Assembly (NCBI RefSeq): GCF_018274385.1
Contig: NZ_JAAFYZ010000013.1
Span: 1-64,000, forward strand
Reading direction: 5' to 3'
DNA from: Catenulispora pinistramenti
GTDB lineage: Bacteria > Actinomycetota > Actinomycetes > Streptomycetales > Catenulisporaceae
Length of the DNA stretch: 64,000 nt
Shown: piece by piece, positions 9,232 to 17,387 of the stretch
Layout: every line of letters begins with the position of its first letter
How positions within the stretch are numbered: the first letter of the stretch is position 1
Notes under the pieces: generated by a model
Database searches by the model: none
The model's input: the letters and a program-made list of their open reading frames with translations, nothing else
Told to the model about the DNA's origin: nothing
Position numbers and translations under genes: made by a program

Positions 9232-9269
9232 GAGAGCTGCCCGGCGACCGTTGTCGCCGGGCAGCTCTC
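9232..9269 (+). terminator. Strong hairpin terminator after tandem TetR genes
   Basis: A perfect 17-bp stem, GAGAGCTGCCCGGCGAC, with loop CGTT. It begins 20 bp after the TetR stop codon. It has no long T-run, as is usual in actinomycetes. Confidence 0.8.
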
Positions 9270-9317
9270 GTTCGCGCCCCGACAGGACGGTGTCGACCGG
9301 ACGGGCCGCTAAACAGG

Positions 9318-9389
9318 AACGATCGTTTGCTCGAATACTGCGACGGTGCTAGCTTTCCCTTGAAACGAACACGACCGTTCCCTTTTGAG
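9318..9389 (+). promoter_or_regulatory. Promoter with two TetR-operator-like sites for the FAD monooxygenase
   Basis: TTGCTC (9327-9332) and TAGCTT (9350-9355), 17 bp apart, form a good sigma-70-type promoter. The palindrome AACGATCGTT (9318-9327) touches the -35 box. A second site with GAAC and GTTC arms (about 9367-9380) covers the likely transcription start. The ACCGTTCCC core (9374-9382) also occurs at 7940-7948 before the first TetR gene. Confidence 0.55.
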
Positions 9390-9425
9390 GACGGGCCGTG
9401 AACCGATACGTCGAGGGGGCCCGCC

Positions 9426-10898
9426 ATGGCACCGTCATCCACCACCCCGGTCCTGCCCACCAAGACCGGCGTGCTGATCGTCGGCGCCGGCCCCGCCGGC
9501 CTGGCGCTGGCGACGAGCCTGCGCCAGCTGGGGGTCGACCACGTCCTGATCGACCGCAACGACGAAGTCCAGCCGGGCAGCAAGGCGGCCGCGATCCAGC
9601 CGAGGACGCTGGAGTATCTCGACCGGATCGGCGTCGCCGACCGGCTGATCCAGGCCGGTGCCCGCGGCCGTGGCTTTCGGCTGCACGACCGCCGACAGAC
9701 TCTGCTGCGCGCGTCCTACGACAACCTGGACACGCCCTATCCCTATGTCCTGCTGGTCTCCCAGCAGAGCACTGAGACGTGCCTGCTCGCGCGCTTGGAA
9801 GAACTAGGCGGTGCGGTCCACAGAGGACATGTGTTCCTCGGGTCCACGCCCGACTTCCCCGGCGTCGCGGCCACGATCGCCGGACCGGACGGCGTCCTGC
9901 GCGCGATCACCGCCCGCTACCTGGTCGGCTGCGACGGAATCCACAGCACGGTGCGCACAGCGGCCGGGATCGGGTTCCCCGGCACCGCACCCGAGCAGCT
10001 CTTCGCCATCGCTGACGTCCGCCTGGACGCGAACGCCGACGCCGTGCCGAAGGAGGACACCACGTTCTACCTGTCCTCGGCAGGTATGTTGCTCGTCTCA
10101 CCGCTGGCCGGCGGGCAGCACCGAATCGTCGGGCCGGCGCCGGGCCCGGCCGCGCCGACCGGCGAGGATGTGGAGCGGCTGCTGTCCGAGCGGGGTCCGC
10201 GCGCCGAGCGCATCAGGGTCATGGAGGTGTTGACGGCCTCGACCTACCGGGTCCAGGAACGGGTGGCCGAGCGGTTCAGTGCGGGCCCGGTCTTCCTGGT
10301 CGGCGATGCCGCCCACACCCACAGCCCGGCCGGCGGCCAGGGCATGAACACCGGTATCCAGGACGCGGGCAACCTGGCCTGGAAGCTGTACGCCGTCCTC
10401 ACTGGACTCGCCCCTGCCGCGCTGCTGGACACGTATCACGGCGAGCGGCACCCGATCGCGGCCGAACTGGTCGCGTTCACCAGCCAGTTCGCCAAGCTGG
10501 CCAACCTGCGTGACCCGGCGACCGGCGAGCTGCGCAACCGTGTGCTGGCCGCCGCGGCAGCCGTCCCCGGCGTCACCGACTGGATCACGGTCAAGCTCGC
10601 CCAGCTCGACCTCGGCTACACCCAGGAGCCTGATCTCGGCACGCCGCGTGTCGGACATCGCGTCTGGCCCACGACCGTCCCGCCTGTCGGCCTGCGCTGG
10701 ACCCTGGCACTACCGGGCGACGACAGCACGACCCTGCCGGACGAGCAGGGAATACTCGCCGTGCGACACGTCCCGACTCTGGCCACACCACTGCTGATAC
10801 GCCCCGACGGCTACCTGGCCGCACGCGGAGTGTCCATCGCCCCGGCAGAGGTACTCGACCGCCTGTCCAGTTACCTGCCCTCAAGCCCCACCCGATGA
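9426..10898 (+). CDS. FAD-dependent aromatic monooxygenase (PheA/TfdB family)
   Basis: A 490-aa flavoprotein hydroxylase of group A, which uses NAD(P)H and O2 to hydroxylate phenolic or polyketide substrates. It shows the FAD-binding GAGPAG (residues 20-25), the DG motif in VGCDGIHS (about 165-172) and the GD motif LVGDAAHTHSP (about 290-300) followed by GGQGMNTGIQDA. The thioredoxin-like C-terminal part is shortened, common in this class. ATG 9426 follows GAGGGGG. Its stop overlaps the ATG of a short amidohydrolase remnant, then a VOC protein follows. Probably repressed by one of the upstream TetR proteins. Confidence 0.88.
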   Translation: MAPSSTTPVLPTKTGVLIVGAGPAGLALATSLRQLGVDHVLIDRNDEVQPGSKAAAIQPRTLEYLDRIGVADRLIQAGARGRGFRLHDRRQTLLRASYDNLDTPYPYVLLVSQQSTETCLLARLEELGGAVHRGHVFLGSTPDFPGVAATIAGPDGVLRAITARYLVGCDGIHSTVRTAAGIGFPGTAPEQLFAIADVRLDANADAVPKEDTTFYLSSAGMLLVSPLAGGQHRIVGPAPGPAAPTGEDVERLLSERGPRAERIRVMEVLTASTYRVQERVAERFSAGPVFLVGDAAHTHSPAGGQGMNTGIQDAGNLAWKLYAVLTGLAPAALLDTYHGERHPIAAELVAFTSQFAKLANLRDPATGELRNRVLAAAAAVPGVTDWITVKLAQLDLGYTQEPDLGTPRVGHRVWPTTVPPVGLRWTLALPGDDSTTLPDEQGILAVRHVPTLATPLLIRPDGYLAARGVSIAPAEVLDRLSSYLPSSPTR

Positions 10899-10996
10899 AT
10901 AGCGACATCACCGCGCTGCGCGACATCACCACGATCTGGCGCGGCGGCGTCCCCGTCGACCGGTCCGCCCGCATACCCACACAGGAGTTGGTCTGA
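10895..10996 (+). pseudogene. C-terminal scrap of an amidohydrolase
   Basis: A 33-codon frame begins with ATG overlapping the monooxygenase stop (ATGA). Its peptide contains TTIWRGGVPVDR, the typical last strand of amidohydrolase-superfamily enzymes. The catalytic barrel is absent, so this looks like the end of a once complete gene deleted internally and fused to the upstream stop codon. It may still be translated. Confidence 0.5.
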
Positions 10997-10998
10997 TC

Positions 10999-11838
10999 AT
11001 GAACGGCCCCGGCATCCCCGCCCACGCGGGCATCCACCACATCAAGCTGCCGGTCGCCGACCTGGAACGCAGCGCCAAGTGGTACTCCGATGTCCTAGGA
11101 GCCCGCCGACTCACCGAGCTGGACCACCACCGGCCCGACGGCACCCTGTTCGCGGTGATCCTCGACATCCCCGGAATCGCCGGACGCGTCGAACTGCGTC
11201 TGGACCCGGCGACCGCCGGTGCGCTGCACGGCTACGACTTCCTCACCTTGACCGTCGAGGACCGACCCGCGCTGGACGCCTGGGCCGCTCACCTGGACGC
11301 CCTCGGCATCACCCACTCGCCGCCGATCGTCGCGTTGGCGGGCTGGCTGCTGGTCGTCCCCGACCCGGACGGCCTGCGCCTGCGGTTCTACACCAAGCAG
11401 CCCCACGGCCTGGACGAATCAGCCGTCGAATTCGACTCCCCCTGGCTCGGCACCGGTCCCCTCGCGCCGTCGCCGACCGAGCAGCAGGACACCGCCATCT
11501 GCGCCGTCGCCACCCTCAAGGCCCTGCCCGGCCACGCAGACGAAGTGCGAGACCTGATGCGGTCGGTGGCACAAGCCACCCGTCGGTGCCACATTCTGCG
11601 GCTGCGAACTGCTCCTCCTTGGTATTCCGCGTCGATTCTCACCTTGATCGACCCGCGTGCGGTGTCGTTTCCCAAAGACTTCCTGCGGTTTGCGTGGCGG
11701 TTGACCGCTTCTAGGATTGTTCAGAGCGGAGCCGCTGGTCGTAGTCCTGTTGGCGCTGGTGGATCTCGTCGGTGTGGGCGATCGTCCAGTCATACAAGCG
11801 GCCGAATGGCTCCCGCAGGGATTCGCCGAGCGGGGTGA
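10999..11838 (+). CDS. VOC family protein with truncated ABM domain
   Basis: Residues about 10-140 form a complete vicinal-oxygen-chelate (glyoxalase/dioxygenase-like) domain: GIHHIKLPVADLERSAKWYSDVLG at the start, then LLVVPDPDGLRLRFY at the end. From residue 170 an antibiotic-biosynthesis-monooxygenase (ABM) domain begins (VATLKALPGHADEVRDLM) but loses similarity after residue 193 (about 11,578). The remaining frame runs into the end of the convergent HxlR gene. The ABM half is therefore truncated and the true 3' end lost. It is probably co-transcribed with the monooxygenase. Ligand unknown. Confidence 0.7.
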   Translation: MNGPGIPAHAGIHHIKLPVADLERSAKWYSDVLGARRLTELDHHRPDGTLFAVILDIPGIAGRVELRLDPATAGALHGYDFLTLTVEDRPALDAWAAHLDALGITHSPPIVALAGWLLVVPDPDGLRLRFYTKQPHGLDESAVEFDSPWLGTGPLAPSPTEQQDTAICAVATLKALPGHADEVRDLMRSVAQATRRCHILRLRTAPPWYSASILTLIDPRAVSFPKDFLRFAWRLTASRIVQSGAAGRSPVGAGGSRRCGRSSSHTSGRMAPAGIRRAG

Positions 11839-12103
11839 GGGAGTACTCGACTCCGATCGGTGAGGTTGGCAGCACACGCCGCTCGATCATGCCGTTGCGC
11901 TCCAGGCGGCGCAGGGTCTGGGTCAGGACCCGCTGGGTCACGCCTTCAAGACGGCGCTTGATGTCGTTGAACCGGCGGGGCCTTTCCAGGACAGCCATGG
12001 TCATCATCGACCACTTGTCCGCGATCTGGTCGAGGATCGGGCGGCTGGGGCAGTCTGCCCGGTAGACGGTGCCATCGTCCACGCTGGTGTCAGGAGCAGC
12101 CAT
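11711..12103 (-). CDS. HxlR family transcriptional regulator
   Basis: A 130-aa winged-helix regulator. The domain is full length: CPSRPILDQIADKWSMM, then LERPRRFNDIKRRL, then VTQRVLTQTLRRLERNGMIERRV. ATG 12103 is chosen because GGCGGAGGA precedes it; an in-frame ATG at 12121 has no such site. It is divergent from an enoyl-CoA hydratase gene, with an inverted repeat between, and so probably regulates that gene and itself. Its 3' end overlaps the run-on frame of the VOC gene. Confidence 0.88.
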   Translation of the reverse strand: MAAPDTSVDDGTVYRADCPSRPILDQIADKWSMMTMAVLERPRRFNDIKRRLEGVTQRVLTQTLRRLERNGMIERRVLPTSPIGVEYSLTPLGESLREPFGRLYDWTIAHTDEIHQRQQDYDQRLRSEQS

Positions 12104-12173
12104 GTCGGTATCCTCCGCCATCCCTACGATGCTGAAAGTGCGTTCTTGACGCTGGTCGATCTTCCCCAGCAGC

Positions 12174-12196
12174 CTAGGTATACATCAGGAACCTAG
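12174..12196. promoter_or_regulatory. Putative HxlR operator
   Basis: CTAGGT (12174-12179) and ACCTAG (12191-12196) form a perfect 6-bp inverted repeat with an 11-bp centre. It lies in the divergent promoter region between the HxlR and enoyl-CoA hydratase genes. HxlR proteins commonly bind paired GGTA/TACC-like arms, so the assignment is reasonable but inferred. Confidence 0.45.
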
Positions 12197-12226
12197 ATGC
12201 CTGCCAGGTACGGATCGGAGATCTGC

Positions 12227-13057
12227 ATGCACCACGACTACGCGACCCTACGAGTGAGCCGCGAGGGCGGCATCGTCCGCGTCACCCTCGACAACCCGCC
12301 CGTCAACGTCCTGGACGTAGCCCTCATGACAGACCTGCGGCGCCTGCTGCTCGCGCTGCGAGACGACGATTCGGCCCGGGTGATCGTGTTCGACAGTGCC
12401 GACCCGGACTTCTTCATCGCCCACGTCGACATGTCCCTGGTCGACGCCCCCGACGCCTTCGACGGACTCGCCGCCGAGGTACCCGCCGGCATCAACGTCT
12501 TCCAAGCCCTGGGGGAGCTGTTGCGGCACCAGCCGCAGGTGACGATCGTCAAACTCGCCGGTCTGGCGCGCGGTGGCGGTGCGGAGTTCGTCGCCGCCGC
12601 GGACATGGCGTTCGCAGCGATCGGCCCCGCCGGAATCGGCCAGATCGAGGCTCTCATGGGCATCGTGCCCGGTGGTGGAGGCACCCAGTACCTCGCCGGT
12701 CGGATCGGCCGCAATCGTGCTCTGGAGGCCGTGCTCAGCGCCGACCTGTACGACGCCCAGACCGCCGAACGCTACGGCTGGGTCAACCGAGCCCTCCCCG
12801 CCGATCAGCTCGACGACGTGGTCGACCGCCTGGCCCGCAACATCGCCGCACTGCCCGCTGGCGTAGTCGCCGCGGCCAAACACGCCATCGTCCCCGACGA
12901 TCTCGCCGAGGGCTACCGACGAGAACACGACGCCTGGGCAGGCCAGTTCAGCCGACCTGCGGCCGCGCGGCTGATTCGAGCCGGACTGGCCCACGGCGCC
13001 CAGACCCGAGACGGCGAGCGCGAACTGGAGGACTTGCTCCGCGGACTGCCGGGCTGA
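12227..13057 (+). CDS. Enoyl-CoA hydratase/isomerase family protein
   Basis: A 276-aa crotonase-fold protein. The N-terminal strand VRVTLDNPPVNVLD, the first oxyanion segment (DFFIAHVD) and the second, GLARGGGAEFVAAADM, are present; the segment GQIEALMGIVPGGGG carries the usual position of a catalytic glutamate. ATG 12227 follows CGGAG at good spacing; an in-frame ATG lies 30 bases upstream. The AHVD segment replaces the usual AGAD, so its exact reaction (hydration, isomerisation or other) is uncertain. It is divergent from an HxlR regulator. Confidence 0.85.
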   Translation: MHHDYATLRVSREGGIVRVTLDNPPVNVLDVALMTDLRRLLLALRDDDSARVIVFDSADPDFFIAHVDMSLVDAPDAFDGLAAEVPAGINVFQALGELLRHQPQVTIVKLAGLARGGGAEFVAAADMAFAAIGPAGIGQIEALMGIVPGGGGTQYLAGRIGRNRALEAVLSADLYDAQTAERYGWVNRALPADQLDDVVDRLARNIAALPAGVVAAAKHAIVPDDLAEGYRREHDAWAGQFSRPAAARLIRAGLAHGAQTRDGERELEDLLRGLPG

Positions 13058-13700
13058 TCAACGCGCCGGCCGAGCACTGCGGTTCCGCGCAGCATGTCAC
13101 TTGCGAACGGTGTCGTGAGAGTCGGACGCTTTCGATGAGACGGGACATGCGAGTCTCAAACTACTGTCACAGATGCCATCCAGTTGGCATCGAGACTGAG
13201 AAAACGGCGCCAGGATTGAGAATCTACAAGTCTCTGTAGGGTCCTGCGGCTGGTGACATCACGACCTTTGCTGATCTGTGGTTTCGCCGTGTGCCTCACG
13301 ACGGGTAACGCAAGATCAGTCCCGGCCCCGTGACATTTCTTTGGCAGGGGGCGTGCACAGGGGGCCGCTGCCCTTGCACGGGTGGTGCGTGCCAGATCCG
13401 GTCTGGGTCGACGTCGCAGTCTCGCTCGCCAAGGTTGTTCTCGCGACACCCCGTGTTCTCGCCTCGTCGGATCTGCCTTGCCAGCGAAGTTCCCGTATCT
13501 GCCTCGCCGGGTGTCGAAGTCGGCCGCGTCGCAGCCGACCGGGCGGTGACCTCAGGCGGGTCTGCTTGCCGGGATTCGTGGCCGTGTGCATCGTCCACGC
13601 CCGGACCACGCCTCGGACCTGGGCCTTTCCGGGGCGGTTCGGCGCCGTGCCGCCCGCGTCCCGGAGCCCGGGTGTTGCGGATCGGCGGAGCGCGTATTAG
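13058..13700. other. Non-coding stretch, 640 bp
   Basis: No frame here has the codon bias of its neighbours, and no ribosome sites, tRNA or strong hairpins were seen. Base composition from 13,080 to 13,260 is lower in GC than the surroundings. It may be decayed DNA. Confidence 0.4.
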
Positions 13701-13720
13701 TTTACGTACCGGAACGTAAA
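13701..13720. promoter_or_regulatory. TetR-type operator before the decayed aldo/keto reductase
   Basis: A near-perfect 20-bp palindrome with arms TTTACGT and ACGTAAA; 18 of 20 positions match its reverse complement. It lies 10 bp before the ATG at 13731. The adjacent TetR gene (14263) is the obvious regulator. Confidence 0.65.
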
Positions 13721-13730
13721 GGAGGCGGCG

Positions 13731-14266
13731 ATGCGCCCCATACCACGCTCGGATCACTTCAAGTCTCGGCGCAGGGACTGGGCTGTATGAGCATGAGCGA
13801 GTACTCCCTGTGGAGCCGGGAGGTCGAAGCGGTCGTGCCGGCCATGGCCGAGCTCGGCGTCGGCCTGGTGCCATACGCGCCGCTAGGGCGCGGTTTCCTG
13901 ACCGGAAAGGTGGATCCGGGCTCGCTGGGAGAGAACGACTCCCGACGCGCGCATCCCCGGTTCCAGGGCGATCACGCCCCCGCCAACCGGCGGCTGGCCG
14001 AGACGGTGGGTGCGCTGGCGGCGCAGCTGGGTGTCACCGGCGCACAGCTCGCGCTGGCCTGGGTGTACGCCCGCGGCCGGCAGCTCGGGATCCCGGTGGC
14101 GCCCATCCCCGGCACCAGCAGCCCGCGGCACGTGGCCGAGAACGTGGCCGCGCTCTCGGTCTCGCTGGACGACGCGGTGCTGGCGCGGCTCGATCCGCTC
14201 GCCCGGGAAGTGTCCGGCCGGCGGCACGGCCCGCTGCAGCCCGTCCGACCCCCGGTCCAGTCGTGA
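13731..14266 (+). pseudogene. Aldo/keto reductase, internally deleted and frameshifted
   Basis: An AKR gene reduced to about half length. GGAGG and ATG 13731 are intact, but that frame stops after 18 codons. The AKR sequence (TTLGSLQVSAQGLGCMSMSE) lies in a frame needing one extra base near 13735-13739. At about 13,800 MSE joins directly to YSLWSREVE, a join that skips roughly 150 residues, including the Asp-Tyr-Lys-His catalytic tetrad. The C-terminal half (VPYAPLGRGFLTG through PIPGTSSPRHVAEN) is clear. It is non-functional as an enzyme. Its stop overlaps the TetR start by four bases. Confidence 0.8.
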
Positions 14267-14895
14267 CCGGCCCGCAGACCCGCGGCCGGGGACGGCCCCG
14301 CGAGCCCGAGCACGAGGAGCTCGTGCTCACCGCCGCCACGCAGCTGCTCCTGGAGGGCGGCGTCGCCGCATGCACGGTCGAGGCGGTGAGCCGCCGCAGC
14401 GGTGTCAGCAAGCCCACGATCTACCGGCGCTGGCCGCACCGCACCGCGCTGGCGATCGAGGCCTTCGCCGCGCACATCGGCCGCCTGGTGCCGCTGGTCG
14501 AGACCGGGGACAGCGCGCACGACCTGGTCCAGGCCGTCGCCCATTTGGCCGAGTACTACCAAGGCCGCGACGGCACCGTCTTCGCCCAGCTGGTCGCCGC
14601 CGCCGTGCTGGAACCCGGCACCGCCGACCTGCTCAACTCCCGGTTCTTCGCCCCGCGCCGCGCGGCACTGCGCGAGTTGTGGGAGCGCGGGGTCGCACGC
14701 GGCGAGCTCGACCCGCACGTCGAACCCGATGCGGCCATCGATCTGCTGTTCGGCCCGGCAGCGTTCCGCCTGCTGCTCGGCCACCAGCCCGTCGACGTCG
14801 ACTCCTGCGTGCACCTGGCCCGCACCGCCCTCCAAGGCTTGATCCTCACCCGACCGACCACCCCGTCCCAGGCACCGAAGACACCCGGAGGTTAA
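14263..14895 (+). CDS. TetR family regulator
   Basis: A 210-aa TetR repressor. After a basic tail (RGRGRPREPEHEE) the helix-turn-helix (AACTVEAVSRRSGVSKPTIYRRW) spans about residues 25-70, then a TetR_C-type ligand domain. The GTG start overlaps the preceding pseudogene stop (GTGA), so translation was probably coupled to the reductase. The palindrome at 13701-13720 is its likely operator. It is followed within 6 bp by an alpha/beta hydrolase gene, making an operon of AKR remnant, TetR, hydrolase and CMD-like protein. Confidence 0.88.
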   Translation: MTGPQTRGRGRPREPEHEELVLTAATQLLLEGGVAACTVEAVSRRSGVSKPTIYRRWPHRTALAIEAFAAHIGRLVPLVETGDSAHDLVQAVAHLAEYYQGRDGTVFAQLVAAAVLEPGTADLLNSRFFAPRRAALRELWERGVARGELDPHVEPDAAIDLLFGPAAFRLLLGHQPVDVDSCVHLARTALQGLILTRPTTPSQAPKTPGG

Positions 14896-14900
14896 GAACC

Positions 14901-15677
14901 ATGCTTCCCATCACCGACACCCCTCAGCAGCCCACTGCCAAGCACCCCGGGCGCACCCTCGTGGCCTCACACTCGTTCAGTTTCGCCCGCCGCGAATGGA
15001 CCGAGGCCGGCGCACCGCTGTCGGAGCAGTTCCGGGTCGTCGCCGTGGACGCACCCGGTCACGGCGAAGCGCACGACATCGGCGGCTACACGATGGCCGA
15101 GATGGCCGCCGCGTTCGCCGCCACCGTCAACGAGCTCGGCCTGACCGACTACGTACTGGTCGGCCACTCGATGACCAGCAAGATCATGCAGATCCTCGCC
15201 AGCCGCGCCGGCGCCGGACTGGGGCTCAAGCAGCCGCCGGCGAAGCTCGTGCTGATCACCCCCACGCCACTGGGAGAAGAGGTCGGTGGCCAAGAGCTGC
15301 GGCGCTCACTGTTCCAGAGCCGCAGGGACCGCGCGGACGCGGAGAAGTTCGTGCTGGACCGCACCGCGGTGCCGCTGGCGCCGGAGGTGTTCGACCGCAC
15401 CTGCGAGGACTACGCGCGGATGAACCGCAAGGCCTGGGACGCCTGGCTGACCGAGGGGGTCAACGAGGACTGGACCGAGCGCGCCGCGCCGATCGACATC
15501 GAGACCCTGCTGATCGTCGCTGACCGCGACCCGGTCTGGGGCCTGGAGATGCAGAACAAACTGACGGTGCCGCACCTGTCCAACGTCACGATCGCCTCGA
15601 TCGACTCCGGCCACCAGGTGCCACTGGAGGCGCCGCAGGCCCTGTCCGACCTCATCACCGCCTTCGCCGCCTCATGA
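14901..15677 (+). CDS. Alpha/beta hydrolase
   Basis: A 258-aa alpha/beta-fold hydrolase. Nucleophile S90 lies in VGHSMTSK (the usual second glycine pair is replaced), the acid is in VADRDPVW (about 209) and the histidine in DSGHQVP (about 237). The N-terminal HSFSF segment stands where the oxyanion HG motif is usually found, so activity should be treated with some caution. ATG 14901 follows GGAGG. Its stop overlaps the start of the next gene (ATGA). Substrate unknown, probably a small ester or lactone. Confidence 0.82.
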   Translation: MLPITDTPQQPTAKHPGRTLVASHSFSFARREWTEAGAPLSEQFRVVAVDAPGHGEAHDIGGYTMAEMAAAFAATVNELGLTDYVLVGHSMTSKIMQILASRAGAGLGLKQPPAKLVLITPTPLGEEVGGQELRRSLFQSRRDRADAEKFVLDRTAVPLAPEVFDRTCEDYARMNRKAWDAWLTEGVNEDWTERAAPIDIETLLIVADRDPVWGLEMQNKLTVPHLSNVTIASIDSGHQVPLEAPQALSDLITAFAAS

Positions 15678-16300
15678 CCGGCGCCGCCCAGCTATCGACC
15701 GGAGACCGGGAATGGGGCGGGCGACTGCCCCTGGCCTCCCACGGCCCGCTCACCGAGGACCAACTCGCCGCGCAGCAACGACTACGGGCCGAGGTGGTGC
15801 CGTGGGCCCGGACGGCGGGAGTCGCCGTGGCCACGGCCGAAGGAGATTTCATCGGCCCGTTCAACGCCTTCGTGCACCGCCCCGCCGCCGGCATGCCCTA
15901 CCTGGCCTGGGTCCTCGCCGACCAGGCCCAATCGTCCCTGGCCGCGTCCCTGCGCGAGATCATCATCCTCACCGTCGGGACGGCGTGGAACAGCGAGTAC
16001 GAGATCTACGTCCACACCGCGATGGCCCGACACGCCGGCGTCACGGAACCGGTGATCGGGGCCGTCCTCACTGGACACTCCAGCACCGACTTCTCCTCTA
16101 CCGAAGCAGCCGTCCACCGCTTCACCGACGAACTGGCACGCACCCACTCCGTCCGCGACGACACCTACCGCCTCGCGATCGATGCGGTGGGACAGACCGG
16201 CGTCCTGGACATGGTCAACCTGATCGGCGCATACCTCGCGACCTCGGCCCTGCTCAACGCCTTCCGCGTACCCGCACCACCTCAAGCCGAACCCGGCTAG
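15674..16300 (+). CDS. Carboxymuconolactone decarboxylase-like (AhpD-like fold) protein
   Basis: A 208-aa all-helical protein of the CMD/AhpD superfamily. The core runs from LREIIILTVGTAWNSEYEIYVHTAMARHAGV (about residues 95-125). The redox pair CxxC of AhpD is absent, but the histidine is kept, so it is more like the decarboxylase or oxidoreductase-accessory members than a peroxidase. It overlaps the hydrolase stop by four bases and closes the operon. Role unknown. Confidence 0.8.
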   Translation: MTGAAQLSTGDREWGGRLPLASHGPLTEDQLAAQQRLRAEVVPWARTAGVAVATAEGDFIGPFNAFVHRPAAGMPYLAWVLADQAQSSLAASLREIIILTVGTAWNSEYEIYVHTAMARHAGVTEPVIGAVLTGHSSTDFSSTEAAVHRFTDELARTHSVRDDTYRLAIDAVGQTGVLDMVNLIGAYLATSALLNAFRVPAPPQAEPG

Positions 16301-16454
16301 CGCGGCGACCGAACGACTTCGCCGGATCGCGGGCCATGCGACGGTTCGGAATGGGGGCCATCCCCAGCGGATGCCCTTCTCGCTGCGGATGCGGGCGCGT
16401 TCGCGTCTTCGGGCGGGGTGCCGGTTGGTCTTCTCCGCGCCAGACACATCGGCT

Positions 16455-16514
16455 CCGGAAGCATCGGCGAGGACTTCTCCCACCGGGTGGCGATGTCACC
16501 ACCGATGCTTCCGG
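16455..16514. repeat. 13-bp perfect inverted repeat in a gene-free gap
   Basis: CCGGAAGCATCGG (16455-16467) and its exact complement (16502-16514) enclose 34 bp. It lies between two convergent genes, so it may terminate both, though the loop is long. The gap 16301-16559 holds no gene that I can support. Confidence 0.55.
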
Positions 16515-16559
16515 CCGGGTTCTCCGCGTCGCGCGGCGCAGTGTTTGACCGATGCGGCG

Positions 16560-17168
16560 TCAGCCGTGGACGAGCATGGAGGGCGTGGCGGCGTCGTCAC
16601 GGTAAACGTGCGCTGGCATACGCAGCCTGAACCCGTCGGCGAAGATCGCCTCCACGTTGGCGATCTCCGAGGCGTCCGGGTGGTCGTTCGTGCAGTCGGT
16701 ACCGGCGCTGTGGCCGGACATCAGAGCTGCGCAGTCGCCGTTGTAGTTGTCGGGAAGGCCGAGTATGTGGCCGAGTTCGTGCGCGGTGATCCGTGGTGCG
16801 GAGTAGCCCTCGGACACCGCCTCCTCGCCGAGCTCCACGGTGCCCGAGCCGGGGTCGTCCGAGCTGGTCTCCGGCCACCCGCTGGTGGCGATCAGGTGCA
16901 CGGTGGCCTGGTGCTCGCTGTCGGCCTCGACGAACTTGACGTCGTCGACGCTGCTGTTCCAGACCGCCGTGGCCGTGGCCACGTCGGACTGCCAATCGCC
17001 GGCGTCAGTGTCCTCGTAGTACACGACGCGGACTGAGTCGTGCGGCGTCACAGCGGTAGGGAACGACGCCGCCTGGGACGACGCGGCCTGGCTGACGGAG
17101 GCTGTCGCCAGCGGGAGGAGCACGCATACGCCGAGGGCGAACACACGCGCAGTGAGTTTGGTACGCAT
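16560..17168 (-). CDS. Snapalysin-like small secreted metalloprotease (M7 family)
   Basis: A 202-aa exported zinc protease. Residues 1-28 are a signal peptide ending QAA, followed by a short pro-region. The zinc motif HELGHILGLPD (residues 130-140) is the M7-type HExxHxxGxxD, with D140 as third ligand, the hallmark of Streptomyces snapalysin. Two cysteines (146 and 159) fit the conserved disulfide. ATG 17168 begins the signal peptide. Snapalysins prefer to cut beside tyrosine or phenylalanine. In Streptomyces a LysR regulator often lies beside the gene; none is present here. Confidence 0.88.
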   Translation of the reverse strand: MRTKLTARVFALGVCVLLPLATASVSQAASSQAASFPTAVTPHDSVRVVYYEDTDAGDWQSDVATATAVWNSSVDDVKFVEADSEHQATVHLIATSGWPETSSDDPGSGTVELGEEAVSEGYSAPRITAHELGHILGLPDNYNGDCAALMSGHSAGTDCTNDHPDASEIANVEAIFADGFRLRMPAHVYRDDAATPSMLVHG

Positions 17169-17320
17169 CTGCGGTCCTTTGCGGAAAGGGAGTAGGGCGA
17201 ACCGGCCGCCGGGATGGTGAACCCGGTGGCCGAAAAGGTGGCGGGACGAACGTCCGGTGGCGCCGCTGACCGTCAATCCGCTATCAGGGTTCGAAGTCTA
17301 TTTGCGGGCTCGTACCAGCG

Positions 17321-17354
17321 ACAAGGGTGTGACCTTGTCCAAAACTGGACAAGG
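17321..17354. promoter_or_regulatory. Three-armed inverted repeat upstream of the protease
   Basis: ACAAGG (17321-17326), CCTTGTCCA (17333-17341) and TGGACAAGG (17346-17354) form two overlapping inverted repeats sharing the central arm. The right pair is a perfect 9-bp stem with loop AAAC. It lies 165 bp upstream of the protease start and 34 bp before integrase debris. It could be an operator or a hairpin. Confidence 0.4.
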
Positions 17355-17387
17355 CAGGATTAGGCCGACAGTCTCCGACGCTCCTAG

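Noticed and set aside
13156-13449. Possible coding frames in the 13.1-13.7 kb gap
   Set aside because: No family features, no ribosome sites and no third-position GC bias in any frame.
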